Positions 32,531-43,821 of a stretch of DNA of 64,000 bases are shown here, one piece after another. This stretch comes from a bacterium HR17 (GTDB taxonomy: Bacteria > Armatimonadota > Fervidibacteria > Fervidibacterales > Fervidibacteraceae), in the NCBI GenBank assembly GCA_002898575.1, contig BEHT01000016.1:1-64000 (forward strand), written 5' to 3'. Under the pieces are notes generated by a model that worked only from the letters and a program-made list of their open reading frames with translations, searched no databases and was not told where the DNA came from. The stretch's first letter is position 1. Each line of letters opens with the position of its first letter. The position numbers and the translations under genes were made by a program.

Positions 32531-34852
32531 ATGGGGAAATCGGCATTGACGATGCGGCTCCTGCTGCTTGCCCTGTTGTGGCTTTTGCTGCCGGCAGGCA
32601 ATGGCAACGGCAAGCAAGCAGCCCCACCTATTCGCCTGCAGGCGGTGGTGCCCAGCGCCGCGCAACTGCGCCGCTACGAGACCCTGACTGTTCGCCTTGA
32701 CCTTGATGCCCCTTACACCAACCCTTTTGACCCTGATGACATCCGCGTGGACGCCGAATTTGTGGCACCATCGGGCAGGCGCCTTCAAGTGGCGGGCTTT
32801 TTCACGCAGGACTTCGCTCGCCAGCCCAAAGATGGGCGAGAGCAACTGCAACCCGTCGGCAAACCTTACTTCGCCGTTCGCTTCACACCGACGGAGTTGG
32901 GCGTTTACCGCTACCGCATCACAGTGACGGGGCGCGGGGTAGGAGACGAGGGGCGACCGCACATCGCCTCCCGATGGTTTACGCTGCGGGTGGTGCCCAA
33001 CCCGCAGGCGAAAGGGTTTGTGCGGCGCGGCAAGTTTTGGCATTTGCGTTTTGACGACGGCACGCCCTTCGTCCCTATTGGCTTGAATGTCTGCTGGTCA
33101 TGGGGCAACGAAGTGGGCGCTTACGAGAAATGGTTCGCCGCCATGCGCCAAAACGGCGCGAACTTCGCCCGCATCTGGTTGGTGCGTTGGAACATGGGCT
33201 TGGAATGGACGCCGAACGACGGCAACGGCATGTACCAAGGGTTGGGCAAGTATGCGTTGGACAACGCGTGGCGCATTGACGAACTGCTGCGCATCGCCGA
33301 ACGCAACGGCGTTTACCTGATGTTGTGCTTGGGTTATCACGGCGAGTTAGCCGACCAGCGCCTTTACTTCGGCGAGCAAGCGTGGGACAAAAACCCTTAC
33401 AACCGCAAAAATGGTGGACCGTGCGATAAACCCGCCGACTTTTGGACACACCCTGACGCCAAACGCTTTTACAAGCAGCGCTTGCGCTACATCATCGCCC
33501 GCTACGCCCACAGCCCGCATGTTTTGGCGTTTGAGTTTTGGAACGAAGTCCACGCGCCGGCTGCATGGATCCAAGAGATGGCGCAATTCATGCGGCGGAT
33601 GGACCCTTACGGGCATTTGCTCACGACGACTTACGGTGACGATGCCGTTTGGCAGTTGCCCGAAATGGATTTCACACAAACGCATTGGTATGGCGACGGC
33701 AGCCAGCGAGACTGCGTGGCGACCGTCGTTCAACTCCACCGCCAGCATCTTGACAAATACCGCAAGCCATTTTTGCTGGGCGAATTCGGGATTGACTGGC
33801 GGACGCCCGACACCACTTACGACCCTCAAGGGAACGCGTTGCATTGGCACAACGGCATGTGGGCGTCGCTGATGAGCGGTGGGATGGGAACGGCGTGCGT
33901 GTGGTTTTGGGACAGCTATGTTGACCGCCTGAACTTGTGGCAGCAATTGCGCCCCATCGCTGACTTTGCCCGGTTAGTCGGCAACGCTTGGTTGCAAAAG
34001 TGGCGTCCGTTGCAATTCACCGACCCGCAAGTGCGCGAAACGCCAGACCCGCCTTTCGGCGACTTTTTGTTTGTGCCCACTTTAGGCTGGCAGCGCCCGA
34101 CGAGCGACACTTTCACCCTGCACCGCAACGGGCGCGTTGAAACCGATGGGGCAACGAGCGTTTTTCTCTTTTCACCCAGCAAACCTGACTTGTATCGCCC
34201 GCCGAAGTTCATCGTCGACTTTCCGCAAGACGGCGAGATGGCGTTGCGGGTGAACACCGTTTCATCGGGCGCGCTGCTCATCGTGCGGCTGGATGGCAAA
34301 GAAGTGTGGCGGCAACCGTTGCCCGAAGGCAATGAGCAAGTGGACGAGCAAGGGCGACGCTACCGCATGGGCAGTTACCGGGAACGGCGCTGGGACGGGC
34401 AATGGCAAAAGTGGGACTACATCTACGACCGTGAATTTCTCGTGCCTATCCCGCGCGGCAAGCACACCGTTGAAGTGGACAACCAAGGTGCGGATTGGTG
34501 CACGCTGTCTTACTTGCGTTTCTCGCCCTACCGTGACCGCCGCTTCGCCGAAGTGGACATCGTGGGGCTGCAAACGGACAGGATGGCGTTGGTGTGGGTG
34601 CACAATCAGCACAGCAACTTTCAGCAGGCGCGCGACCCCCATTTCCGCTTGGTGCCTATCAAAGGGCTGCAATTTGACATCCTCGGGTTGCAAGACGGGC
34701 GTTACCGTCTCGTTTTGTGGGATACATGGCGGGGTGGCATCGTCAAGGCGTGGCACGCTTTGGCGGTGCGTCGTCGTTTACCCGTGCAGTTGGATGCATT
34801 GGAACGGGATGTGGCACTGTGGGTTGCGCCGGCTGCCAGCCCGTCCCAGTAG
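32531..34852 (+). CDS. Secreted DUF5060 / clan GH-A glycoside hydrolase
   Basis: 773 residues from ATG 32531, behind GGTGGAGGAGC. Signal peptide about 1-28 (LTMRLLLLALLWLLLPAG). Residues 30-165 are an Ig-like DUF5060 region (YFAVRFTPTELGVYRYRITV), interrupted by a G-rich insertion GRGVGDEGRP. A TIM barrel follows: FVPIGLNVCWSW, the acid/base Glu in FEFWNEVHAP near 338, HWYGDG, and the nucleophile Glu in PFLLGEFGIDW near 417. This is the GH5/DUF4038 clan GH-A pattern. Two beta-rich modules (about 550-770, including LRVNTVSSGALLIVRLDGKE) follow and probably bind carbohydrate. Likely hydrolyses a plant polysaccharide outside the cell; family within GH-A uncertain. Confidence 0.88.
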   Translation: MGKSALTMRLLLLALLWLLLPAGNGNGKQAAPPIRLQAVVPSAAQLRRYETLTVRLDLDAPYTNPFDPDDIRVDAEFVAPSGRRLQVAGFFTQDFARQPKDGREQLQPVGKPYFAVRFTPTELGVYRYRITVTGRGVGDEGRPHIASRWFTLRVVPNPQAKGFVRRGKFWHLRFDDGTPFVPIGLNVCWSWGNEVGAYEKWFAAMRQNGANFARIWLVRWNMGLEWTPNDGNGMYQGLGKYALDNAWRIDELLRIAERNGVYLMLCLGYHGELADQRLYFGEQAWDKNPYNRKNGGPCDKPADFWTHPDAKRFYKQRLRYIIARYAHSPHVLAFEFWNEVHAPAAWIQEMAQFMRRMDPYGHLLTTTYGDDAVWQLPEMDFTQTHWYGDGSQRDCVATVVQLHRQHLDKYRKPFLLGEFGIDWRTPDTTYDPQGNALHWHNGMWASLMSGGMGTACVWFWDSYVDRLNLWQQLRPIADFARLVGNAWLQKWRPLQFTDPQVRETPDPPFGDFLFVPTLGWQRPTSDTFTLHRNGRVETDGATSVFLFSPSKPDLYRPPKFIVDFPQDGEMALRVNTVSSGALLIVRLDGKEVWRQPLPEGNEQVDEQGRRYRMGSYRERRWDGQWQKWDYIYDREFLVPIPRGKHTVEVDNQGADWCTLSYLRFSPYRDRRFAEVDIVGLQTDRMALVWVHNQHSNFQQARDPHFRLVPIKGLQFDILGLQDGRYRLVLWDTWRGGIVKAWHALAVRRRLPVQLDALERDVALWVAPAASPSQ

Positions 34853-34914
34853 GGACAAAGGACGCCCTATTCGCCCCGTAAACACGCTAAACTGCACGCC
34901 CTTTCGCAAACGCC

Positions 34915-36009
34915 TCACTGTGCCGCCACCGTTTGCGGCTCCGCTCCAACACTTGTCAGCCACCGCTGGATTTCTTTACGCCGAATCTCTGTCAGCAGTT
35001 CGTCCAAGTCGCCGTCCAAAATGTCCTTCAGGTTGTAGAGGGTGATGTCGTAGCGGTGGTCGGTGACACGGTTTTGGATGAAGTTGTAGGTGCGGTCTTT
35101 GTCGCTGCGGTCGCCCGATTTGATTTGCTGGCGGCGCTGGCGGTGCAACGCCGTCTCTTGCTCCTGCCGCTTCATCTCCAACAACCGCGTCCGCAAAATC
35201 CGCAGCGCCTTCATCCTGTTTTGGTGTTGGCTGCGTTCATCTTGGCACTCCACGACGATCCCTGTCGGCTTATGCCGGATGCGCACTGCCGTCTCGTTCT
35301 TTTGCATGTGTTGTCCGCCTGGTCCTGACGAGCGGAAAGTTTCCACCTCCAAATCGTCCTCACGCAGCTCCACCTCTGCCTCTTCGGCTTCGGGCAACAC
35401 GGCGACAGTCGCCGCGCTGGTGTGGATACGCCCTGACGATTCCGTGACGGGCACGCGTTGAACGCGATGGACACCGCTTTCGTAGCGGAGCAACTTCCAC
35501 GCGTCTTTGCCACTGATATGTAGGATGACTTCCTTGTAGCCACCTAACGCTGACGGGCTTTCGTAAACGATTTCAGCCTTCCACCCTTTGCGTTCGGCGT
35601 AGCGCAGATACATGCGGCACAAATCGCGGGCGAACAGCGCCGCTTCTTCGCCGCCGGTGCCCGCGCGAATTTCCATGACGAGGTCCTTGCCTTCGTTGGG
35701 GTCTTTGGGCATCAATGCTTCCGCCAGTTCGGCTTCCAGTGCCTCGCGCTGTGGGACAATTTCTGCCAATTCCTCTTGCGCCAGTTTGAGCAAACCCTCA
35801 TCGTTTTCTGCCGCCAAAATCTCGCGGGCTTGTCGTTCCCGTTCCAGCAGCCGCTTGTATTCGCGGTAGCGCTCCACGATGGGCAACAGTTCACCGTGAC
35901 GGCGCATCAGGGCTTGCAGCCGCGTAGAATCACGCGCCGTTTCGGGGTTTGCCAACTCCGCCTCTATCGCTTGTAATTCCTCTTCCAACGCGTTCAACTG
36001 TCGGTGCAT
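34915..36009 (-). CDS. prfA: Peptide chain release factor 1
   Basis: 364 residues, normal RF1 length. The stop-codon anticodon tripeptide is PVT in [17 protein letters not shown] near 187 (RF1 type, reads UAA/UAG), and the peptidyl hydrolysis motif GGQ is in [17 protein letters not shown] near 231. The N-terminal half is the coiled-coil domain 1. Third gene of an rpmE-DUF1385-prfA cluster, starting 20 bases after the DUF1385 stop. The usual partner prmC does not follow; the next gene is convergent. Confidence 0.97.
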   Translation of the reverse strand: MHRQLNALEEELQAIEAELANPETARDSTRLQALMRRHGELLPIVERYREYKRLLERERQAREILAAENDEGLLKLAQEELAEIVPQREALEAELAEALMPKDPNEGKDLVMEIRAGTGGEEAALFARDLCRMYLRYAERKGWKAEIVYESPSALGGYKEVILHISGKDAWKLLRYESGVHRVQRVPVTESSGRIHTSAATVAVLPEAEEAEVELREDDLEVETFRSSGPGGQHMQKNETAVRIRHKPTGIVVECQDERSQHQNRMKALRILRTRLLEMKRQEQETALHRQRRQQIKSGDRSDKDRTYNFIQNRVTDHRYDITLYNLKDILDGDLDELLTEIRRKEIQRWLTSVGAEPQTVAAQ

Positions 36010-36028
36010 AGCCCATCACGCTCGCCCC

Positions 36029-36928
36029 TTAAACTGGGTCACGGTATTGCTGGGCAGGTGTGTAAGCAACGGCAATGCCTTCCAAGCGCAAAAGTTCCTG
36101 CAAGGCGACCGCTGCCACTTCCAGTTGTCGGTCATCAGGTTCGCGGGTTGTCAGTTTTTGTAGCCAAAGACCGGGGATCGTTAGCCAGCGCCCCCAACGA
36201 CCTTGTGCGCCTAGCCGCAGCAACTCAAAACTCAACCCGGCTACGACGGGCAACATAGCAAGGCGCAAACACACGCCCTGCCACCCCCCGACAGGAAGAA
36301 ACGCGAAAAGAACGACCTTGACCAGCAACACAAATAGCAGGAACGCTGTGCCACATCGCGGATGCTCGGTCGGGAAGGGTTTTAACCCGCTGACCGTCAA
36401 CGGGGCGTTGTTTTCAAAGGCGTGGACGGCTTTGTGCTCAGCCCCGTGATAGGCAAACAACCGCTGTGCGTCGGGCAGGCGTCCAAGGAACCAAAGGTAA
36501 GCCCCGAAGAAAAACAGCCGAAGGAGCCCTTCCAGAAGGCTCAATTGCCACCGCGCCGTCGTCACCGCTGCGCCAGCCGCAACCCAATGGGGCAAAACGA
36601 CAAACAATCCTAACGCCAAAGCGAAGCCTGCAGCCGCCTGCCACGCAAACGCACGGGGTTCCGCCACCTTTTGGGCTTCGTTTGGCAACGCCATTTCTAA
36701 GGACAAGCGCATCGCGCGCAGCCCTAACGCCAAAGCGTCGTAAAGGGCAACAGCACCTCGCAGCAAAGGTAACCGCCAACAAGACGCCCGCTCTGTCAGT
36801 GGCTCGCTGTGCACAGCGATCGCGCCATCAGGGGACCGCACTGCGACAACACAATAGCGCGGGCTGCGGAGCATGACCCCTTCGTAGACCGCCTGCCCAC
36901 CTAAGGTCAAAGGCAACGGAGACACCAC
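36029..36928 (-). CDS. DUF1385 family membrane protein
   Basis: About 299 residues from GTG 36928, just after the rpmE stop at 36939; the open frame upstream is an rpmE shadow. The family start LTLGGQAVYEGVMLRSPRYC is near residue 6, followed by the first cytoplasmic domain, two or three transmembrane helices, the conserved AYHGAEHKAVHAFE near 159-172 and PTEHPRCGTAFLLFVLL near 190. Function unknown. DUF1385 between rpmE and prfA is a conserved order in several deep-branching and Gram-positive phyla. Confidence 0.93.
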   Translation of the reverse strand: MVSPLPLTLGGQAVYEGVMLRSPRYCVVAVRSPDGAIAVHSEPLTERASCWRLPLLRGAVALYDALALGLRAMRLSLEMALPNEAQKVAEPRAFAWQAAAGFALALGLFVVLPHWVAAGAAVTTARWQLSLLEGLLRLFFFGAYLWFLGRLPDAQRLFAYHGAEHKAVHAFENNAPLTVSGLKPFPTEHPRCGTAFLLFVLLVKVVLFAFLPVGGWQGVCLRLAMLPVVAGLSFELLRLGAQGRWGRWLTIPGLWLQKLTTREPDDRQLEVAAVALQELLRLEGIAVAYTPAQQYRDPV

Positions 36929-36938
36929 CTTCAAGAAG

Positions 36939-37205
36939 TCAGGAACGGCGACGGCGCGACCGTGTTTCCGTCTCAGCCGTTTGCGCCGTCCGTTGCTGAG
37001 CGATAGACCGACGGCGTTCAAACTTCTCAATGCGCCCCATCGTGTCCACGAACCGTCGTTCCGCCGATTGCCCTTGGTAGTAGGGGTGACAGGCGGAACA
37101 AACCTCAACATGGAGCACGGGCTTTGTGGAGCGGGTTTTCCATGTGTTGCCGCAGGCACAAACGACCGTGCACTCCACATATTCAGGGTGAATACCTGCC
37201 TTCAC
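36939..37205 (-). CDS. rpmE: 50S ribosomal protein L31 (bL31), zinc-binding type
   Basis: 88 residues from a GTG start that overlaps the previous stop (GTGA). [20 protein letters not shown] then [13 protein letters not shown]: the CxC...CxxC zinc ligands mark the C+ form of L31. [14 protein letters not shown] follows as usual. A basic extension ([19 protein letters not shown]) makes it longer than the 66-70 residues common elsewhere. Binds 23S rRNA and bridges the subunits. Confidence 0.96.
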   Translation of the reverse strand: MKAGIHPEYVECTVVCACGNTWKTRSTKPVLHVEVCSACHPYYQGQSAERRFVDTMGRIEKFERRRSIAQQRTAQTAETETRSRRRRS

Positions 37206-37555
37206 GGAGCCTCGCCTCCTTCAGTTCCTGGTGGGTTCCAATGCGCCAACCAAACGGTCAAAAAGCCGATGGTTAAGGCGGTGCCGGCGCTAGCCAAGGT
37301 CAACCCGCGTGCGGTGCCAGGCGGAAGAAGAAACGCGCCGCCGACCAGCAGCCATCCGAACGCCAACACCCCCCAACCCCATCGGCACAACAGTATCGCT
37401 TCTCCGTGCCATGCGGTGCGAGCATACCACGCTGCAACTATCCAGCACGGAAGGGCAGAAGCCCCCTCATACACGCGGGGCGCCACCCATCCTGCCAAAT
37501 AGGCGACGGTGACAATAGCACCATACACCAAGATCGTGATCGTCAGCCTTTTCAC
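37202..37555 (-). CDS. Small polytopic membrane protein
   Basis: 117 residues from GTG 37555, preceded by GGAGGGAAAG. Four hydrophobic segments ([77 protein letters not shown]). No family recognised. It is translationally coupled to rpmE by a GTGA overlap, so it forms the first gene of the rpmE-DUF1385-prfA operon, downstream of tRNA-Ala. Confidence 0.65.
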   Translation of the reverse strand: MKRLTITILVYGAIVTVAYLAGWVAPRVYEGASALPCWIVAAWYARTAWHGEAILLCRWGWGVLAFGWLLVGGAFLLPPGTARGLTLASAGTALTIGFLTVWLAHWNPPGTEGGEAP

Positions 37556-37631
37556 GCTTTCCCTCCGCCCCGTGACAAGGAGTGACGCTGGGGCGTGGAC
37601 AGGCACCACTTGACTTTTGCGGTGGTCGTGG

Positions 37632-37703
37632 TGGAGCCGCCGGGATTTGAACCCGGGACCTCCTGAATGCCATTCAGGCGCGCTCCCACTGCGCCACGGC
37701 CCC
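37632..37703 (-). tRNA. tRNA-Ala (anticodon GGC)
   Basis: Minus strand: acceptor GGGGCCG pairs with CGGCTCC (one G-T), D stem GCGC/GCGC, anticodon stem CCTGA/TCAGG with loop ATGGCAT (anticodon GGC), T arm CCGGG-TTCAAAT-CCCGG and discriminator A. CCA not encoded. Identity is Ala. Confidence 0.95.
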
Positions 37704-37728
37704 ACCAATAGGATGGTAGGCAAGAATT

Positions 37729-38604
37729 TTAACACACGGATACCGAGAACGCCTGACGGTCCACCCAATAGGCTGCCAGCGCTTCGCGCCAATGGCGCAG
37801 GGGCGGCAACCCCGCAGACAGCAACCGCACGCTCACCAGCGCCGAAAAAGCAGGACGACGCGCTTTTTGTCCCAAGGTAGCGGTGTCAATCGGCTCTACG
37901 ACGACTTCCAAGCCTGCCAGTTCCAGCACGGCGACGGCGAATGTGTGCCACGAACAATGCCCGCTGTTGGCGATGTGATACAGCCCGAACTTTTCCGCAG
38001 CCGCCAAGCGAACCAGGTGCGCCGCCAAATCGCGGGCGTAAGTCGGGCTGGTCACTTGGTCAGCGACGACGCGCAACGGTGTGCCTGCGCGCGCTTGCGC
38101 TAAGATGCGTTCTATGAAATTGCCCCCTTTGGCACGGCTCCCTCGCAACCCGTAAAGTCCTGCGGTGCGGACAACGATATGGCGCGGGCAATACGCCCGC
38201 ACAAAAAACTCCCCCAGTAACTTCGTCGCCCCGTAAACGCTCAAGGGGCATGGGACATCCAACTCCGTGTAGGGGGCTCCTTTGCGCCCATCAAACACAT
38301 AATCGGTGCTGATGTGCACCAAAGTTGCGTCCAAGTCAGCGCACAGTCGTGCCAAGTAGAGCGCTGCCGCCGCGTTGACCCGCCACGCTTCTTCCGGCGC
38401 GTCTTCGGCATCGTCCACCCGCACAAACGCGGCGCAATTGAACACGACGCGCGGGCGCAAGCTCCGCAGTGTCACGGCGACGCGGGATACATCGGTGATG
38501 TCCAAATCGGCATGGGTCAACGCGGCGACGGTGTCAGGCGGCAGTTGCGCCACTACCGCGCTGCCCAGTTGTCCGTTGGCGCCCAAAACGACAAACTCCG
38601 GCAT
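37729..38604 (-). CDS. rmlD: dTDP-4-dehydrorhamnose reductase
   Basis: 291 residues. FVVLGANGQLGSAVVAQL at the N-terminus is the Rossmann GxxGxxG of RmlD; the catalytic triad is visible as HISTDYVFDG (Thr/Asp region) and SVYGATKLLGE (YxxxK), followed by HIVVRTAGLYG. Reduces dTDP-4-keto-rhamnose to dTDP-rhamnose with NADPH, giving the rhamnose donor for surface glycans. The other rml genes are not in this window. It lies seven bases after glnD on the same strand. Confidence 0.92.
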   Translation of the reverse strand: MPEFVVLGANGQLGSAVVAQLPPDTVAALTHADLDITDVSRVAVTLRSLRPRVVFNCAAFVRVDDAEDAPEEAWRVNAAAALYLARLCADLDATLVHISTDYVFDGRKGAPYTELDVPCPLSVYGATKLLGEFFVRAYCPRHIVVRTAGLYGLRGSRAKGGNFIERILAQARAGTPLRVVADQVTSPTYARDLAAHLVRLAAAEKFGLYHIANSGHCSWHTFAVAVLELAGLEVVVEPIDTATLGQKARRPAFSALVSVRLLSAGLPPLRHWREALAAYWVDRQAFSVSVC

Positions 38605-38610
38605 CGCACC

Positions 38611-41217
38611 TCACCCTAAGCGTTCCCACAACTGACGCGTTAGGCTCTCCACAAGCTCGTCTGGCACCTTGCCGCTGCCTTTGCGGACGACATAAAACGC
38701 GTCTTCGGCTGTCTCCCGCCAAGTCACAATTTTTGCCGTTTGAATATCTAACCCCAAAGCAGCGATCTCACGGGTAAGCCGATAGAGCAACCCTTTGCGG
38801 TCGCGGGCAACGATGTGGACGACCGTGTGGGACTCCGAGATGTCGTTGCGCATGGTAATCGCGCGCACCTGCACGGGGACGCTGATCGGCTTGCCGCACC
38901 GCTGCAGTAACTCCTCCACTGTTGTGCGGTTCGTCAATACCGCTAAGATGGCATCGCGCACGCGGCGCGCCCGTTCCGCACTCAGCGGACGACCGTCGCT
39001 GGTAACCCAGAGTGTATCCAGCACAAGGGTCGGATGCCCCGGCAGGGTAAAAACGCGCGCCGTGCGAATGTCCGCGTCGCAAGCGAACAGCGCGCCGGCA
39101 ATTTTGCTCAACATTCCTGGCTGCGGGTCATCGGGCGCACAGATAACGATTTCGGTGAAACCGCTTTCGGAGTCCGTCAAGACCTCTACAGACGGCGCAC
39201 CGGTTTGGCGGACTTGCTGGACAAGGCGACAATGAATGGCGATGGTGCGTAGCGGTGTGCTCAGCAAGTAGCCTGGCGGCATCGCCTCGCAGAAGGCTTG
39301 AATGTCTGCCTCGCTGACTTCTTGCAAGGCGCGGCGCAGTTCGTGGGCACGGCTGCGCGTCAACGCTGCCAGAGGCGCTCGGGTGCCTTCTCGCTCCTGC
39401 AGCACATGCAGGGCGCCGAAGTAAAGGTCCAACACCATGCGCTCTTCCACTTCAGTAAAAGTTTGTTCGCTGACGCTGCGGGCATCGGCAAATGAATGCA
39501 AGAGCAACATTTTGAGAAACCCTTCGTCGCCGACGATGTCGGCGACGGTGCGCAAAGTGTCGGGCGCAAAGACATCCCGCAGCCGCGCCGTGGACAATAA
39601 GACAAGGTGGTAGCGCACCAACCGTTCCACCAATTCAATGCGGTCTTCCGCCAAGCCCAACCGTTCGCCGATGCGCCGCACCAACTCAACGCCCGCCTCT
39701 TCGTGCTCCGGCTCGGAAACCGCTTTGCCCAAATCGTGAAGGAACGCGGCGAGGAACAAAGCGGTTTCATCCGTCACACCTGCCCATACATCCATCCACG
39801 GAAACTCGCCCCGCTGTGCCGCTTCCCGCAGCCGGTGGAGTTCCTGAACGGTCGCCATCAAATGTTCGCCGACGGTGAACCGGTGGGCGGCGTTGGACGG
39901 GACATAAAACGCTGCCTGATGCCATTCGGGCAAATAAGCCGCTAACACGCCCGTCTGCGCCATCAGCCGCAACACTGTGCCGAAGGGTGCATCGCCGTCG
40001 CCTGTCAGCACAGTGAGGAACGCCTGCGCTGCCTCCGGTGCAGTTTGCGCTTGCCCCGCTGCAGCGGCGTGAAGGGTCAGCCAGCGCAGCAGGTCACTGC
40101 TAGGCGGCAAGTCGTAGCGTTGCATCAACTCAAAGGCTTTCAACAGCCGTGTCGGCGCTGGAGTCAACTCGGTGACCGTCAATTCGCCGTTCAACCTTAT
40201 AAACCCCTCACCTAACGGGAGGGGCATTTCAGCGGTGACGCGCCGCGCGAATTGAAACGCCCGGTGCAGCGCGTCCATCGCTTCAAACAATCGGCGGTGG
40301 AACGCCCGCACGGCGCCCTCTTCGCCGGGCACGCCCGTTCTGCCAAACTCCCGCGCGTCCCACTCCAAGGCGATGCGGTGGTGATACTCCCGCAGCAACA
40401 CTTCCTGCCGTCGTTGCGCCGTTAGGTGGAGCCAGTTGCGAACGCGCAGGAGAAAATCGTAGCCGCTTTGAAAGGCACGAAATTGCTCCGGCGGCAAAAC
40501 CTCTGCCAGCGACGCCCATGCCTGCTGGGTGGGGATGCGGTGGGCAGCCGCCAGCATCCAAAGAGCCGTTTGCCCATCGCGGAGCCCCCCCGCGCCTTCC
40601 TTAAGGTGCGGCTCCGCGACCAACGGCGTGGCGTGGGTGCGCTGGTAAGCGGCGAACCGTTCCCGTTCACGATCGCGCAGAAAACGCAACACATCCAATT
40701 GCTCTGTCAACATTTGCTGCACCCGTCGGGCAAGGGGTGCGTAACCGGCGACGAACCGCGCGTCTAACAACGCCGCTTGCGTTTGCGAATCCAACGACGC
40801 CAAATCGCTCAGCGGACGGTAGCCGTAGCCGATTTTCAAGTCTGTGTTGTCCATGAAGACGGTGACGAGCAGGCGGAAGCATTCCCGCAACAACGCGTCG
40901 GTGAAGGGGTCGTCTTCTTCCAGCGGGACGAACGCGATGTCCAAGTCTGAGAAGGGTGCCAACTCTTGCCGCCCGTAACTGCCCGTCGCCAACAGGACAA
41001 CTTCACTGTGATCGGGGATGTAATGCTGGCTGGCTTTCTCCATCGCGCGTTCGCGGGCGAGAGCGTAGATCGCGCGCACGAACTGGTCCAACGCCCCGCT
41101 GATGCTTTGCGAAAACGCCCGACCGGTCACGCTGTCTGGCGGGGTTTGAAGCACGCGCTGTCGCCAAGTTTTCACCTCTGCGATGAGCGCGTTCACGCGT
41201 TCTTGCCAATTAGACAT
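38611..41217 (-). CDS. glnD: P-II uridylyltransferase / uridylyl-removing enzyme GlnD
   Basis: 868 residues from ATG 41217, the first start with family-like sequence; GGAGGG lies 14 bases upstream. Domains in order: nucleotidyltransferase (ATGSYGRQELAPFSDLD near 78-94), GlnD-UR helical region, HD domain (LFLAAFLHDLGKAVSEPEH near 480-500), and two ACT domains (ICAPDDPQPGMLSKIAGALF near 705; IVARDRKGLLYRLTREIAAL near 805). It adds UMP to P-II when glutamine is low and removes it when glutamine, sensed by ACT, is high. The substrate P-II gene is immediately upstream in the same operon. A short PLPLGEG stretch (encoded by a small palindrome near 40212-40229) looks inserted between domains. Confidence 0.93.
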   Translation of the reverse strand: MSNWQERVNALIAEVKTWRQRVLQTPPDSVTGRAFSQSISGALDQFVRAIYALARERAMEKASQHYIPDHSEVVLLATGSYGRQELAPFSDLDIAFVPLEEDDPFTDALLRECFRLLVTVFMDNTDLKIGYGYRPLSDLASLDSQTQAALLDARFVAGYAPLARRVQQMLTEQLDVLRFLRDRERERFAAYQRTHATPLVAEPHLKEGAGGLRDGQTALWMLAAAHRIPTQQAWASLAEVLPPEQFRAFQSGYDFLLRVRNWLHLTAQRRQEVLLREYHHRIALEWDAREFGRTGVPGEEGAVRAFHRRLFEAMDALHRAFQFARRVTAEMPLPLGEGFIRLNGELTVTELTPAPTRLLKAFELMQRYDLPPSSDLLRWLTLHAAAAGQAQTAPEAAQAFLTVLTGDGDAPFGTVLRLMAQTGVLAAYLPEWHQAAFYVPSNAAHRFTVGEHLMATVQELHRLREAAQRGEFPWMDVWAGVTDETALFLAAFLHDLGKAVSEPEHEEAGVELVRRIGERLGLAEDRIELVERLVRYHLVLLSTARLRDVFAPDTLRTVADIVGDEGFLKMLLLHSFADARSVSEQTFTEVEERMVLDLYFGALHVLQEREGTRAPLAALTRSRAHELRRALQEVSEADIQAFCEAMPPGYLLSTPLRTIAIHCRLVQQVRQTGAPSVEVLTDSESGFTEIVICAPDDPQPGMLSKIAGALFACDADIRTARVFTLPGHPTLVLDTLWVTSDGRPLSAERARRVRDAILAVLTNRTTVEELLQRCGKPISVPVQVRAITMRNDISESHTVVHIVARDRKGLLYRLTREIAALGLDIQTAKIVTWRETAEDAFYVVRKGSGKVPDELVESLTRQLWERLG

Positions 41218-41242
41218 CGGCAGCCAAGTGTCCCTCCTGTCA

Positions 41243-42822
<1,580 letters not shown>

Positions 42823-42946
42823 CGCAATTCACCCAACGGTTGTGCCCGCCACGCAAATTTTGCCAGATGTCCGTCCTTGACGGTGCGGTGTCGGTGCCGG
42901 ATAATTCACGCGTTAACGCCAGCGCGTCAAATCGGAGGTGGGGACG

Positions 42947-43789
42947 GTGAAGTTGGGGTTCGTCGCCTTCCCGCGTCCGCCCGAAGAGTATGTCGCTTTT
43001 GCCGTAGACAACGGCTTCGCCCATTTGGAGATTGACTTGTTCAGCCCGGCACAATGGGTGGAGCGGTTCCACCAGGCGCGTATCGCCGCTTTGCGACACC
43101 AACTGGACAGCGCGGGGCTAACAGCCAGTTTCCACGCTGCGTATGTCCTGAACCTCGCCGACTACTTGCCCGAAACGCGCGCGGCGGCGGTGCGCTATGT
43201 GGAGCGGGTGCTCCATGTCGCCCACGCCTTAGGTGCCCAATGGGTGACCGTTCACCCCGGCTACGGCGTCGGCATCCCCACCTTATCGTGGGTGCGCGAT
43301 TTAGCCTTAGACTGCCTGCGATGGTCATTGGAGCGGTTGCTGCCTATCGCCGAACGGCTTCAAGTGCGACTGGCGTTGGAAAACATCAACCCTGCCCCAC
43401 CAGGCAGTGAAATCGTGTTCTTGCTGGATAGCCCCAACGAGATGGCGCAAATCCTGCGCGAATTTGCTTCACCCATGCTGGCGGTCTGTTTGGATGTCGG
43501 GCACGCCGCTGTCGCAGATGGTTTTGCGGCTTACTGGGCGGTCGCCGGTGACCGCTGTGTCGGACTCCATGTGCACGACAACGACGGCCGTGACGACCTG
43601 CACCAAGTGCCCGGCGAGGGCGTGATTGATTGGCAGGGAATCGTCGCCGTTTTGAAACGCGCAGCGTTCGCCGGGGCGATTTGTGTGGAACTATATGACG
43701 ACGCCGACAAAATCGCTGCCAAACGCTATCTGGAGCGCCTGATAGGGCTTGTTGACACGCGGAGCGGCAGCGGCTATCCTGATAGGTGA
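42947..43789 (+). CDS. Sugar phosphate isomerase/epimerase-like TIM-barrel protein
   Basis: 280 residues from GTG 42947, ten bases after GGAGG; an upstream GTG at 42938 is inside the ribosome binding site. KLGFVAFPRPPEEYVAFAVD, TASFHAAYVLNLAD, WVTVHPGYG, VRLALENINPAPPG and LAVCLDVGHAAV follow the metal-binding strands of the AP-endonuclease-2/xylose-isomerase-like family (Glu, Asp, His ligands), with CVGLHVHDNDGRDDLHQVPGEG at the end. Reaction not assignable: members include tagatose epimerases, inosose dehydratases and endonuclease IV. Divergent from the kinase operon, and ends within the start region of nfeD. Confidence 0.82.
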   Translation: MKLGFVAFPRPPEEYVAFAVDNGFAHLEIDLFSPAQWVERFHQARIAALRHQLDSAGLTASFHAAYVLNLADYLPETRAAAVRYVERVLHVAHALGAQWVTVHPGYGVGIPTLSWVRDLALDCLRWSLERLLPIAERLQVRLALENINPAPPGSEIVFLLDSPNEMAQILREFASPMLAVCLDVGHAAVADGFAAYWAVAGDRCVGLHVHDNDGRDDLHQVPGEGVIDWQGIVAVLKRAAFAGAICVELYDDADKIAAKRYLERLIGLVDTRSGSGYPDR

Positions 43790-43821
43790 CACAGCATCGC
43801 AGCGAAGGTAGGCGATCAACG

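Noticed and set aside
36929-37180. Longer N-terminus for the DUF1385 protein
   Set aside because: This part is the rpmE gene read in another frame; family similarity begins only at the GTG near 36928.
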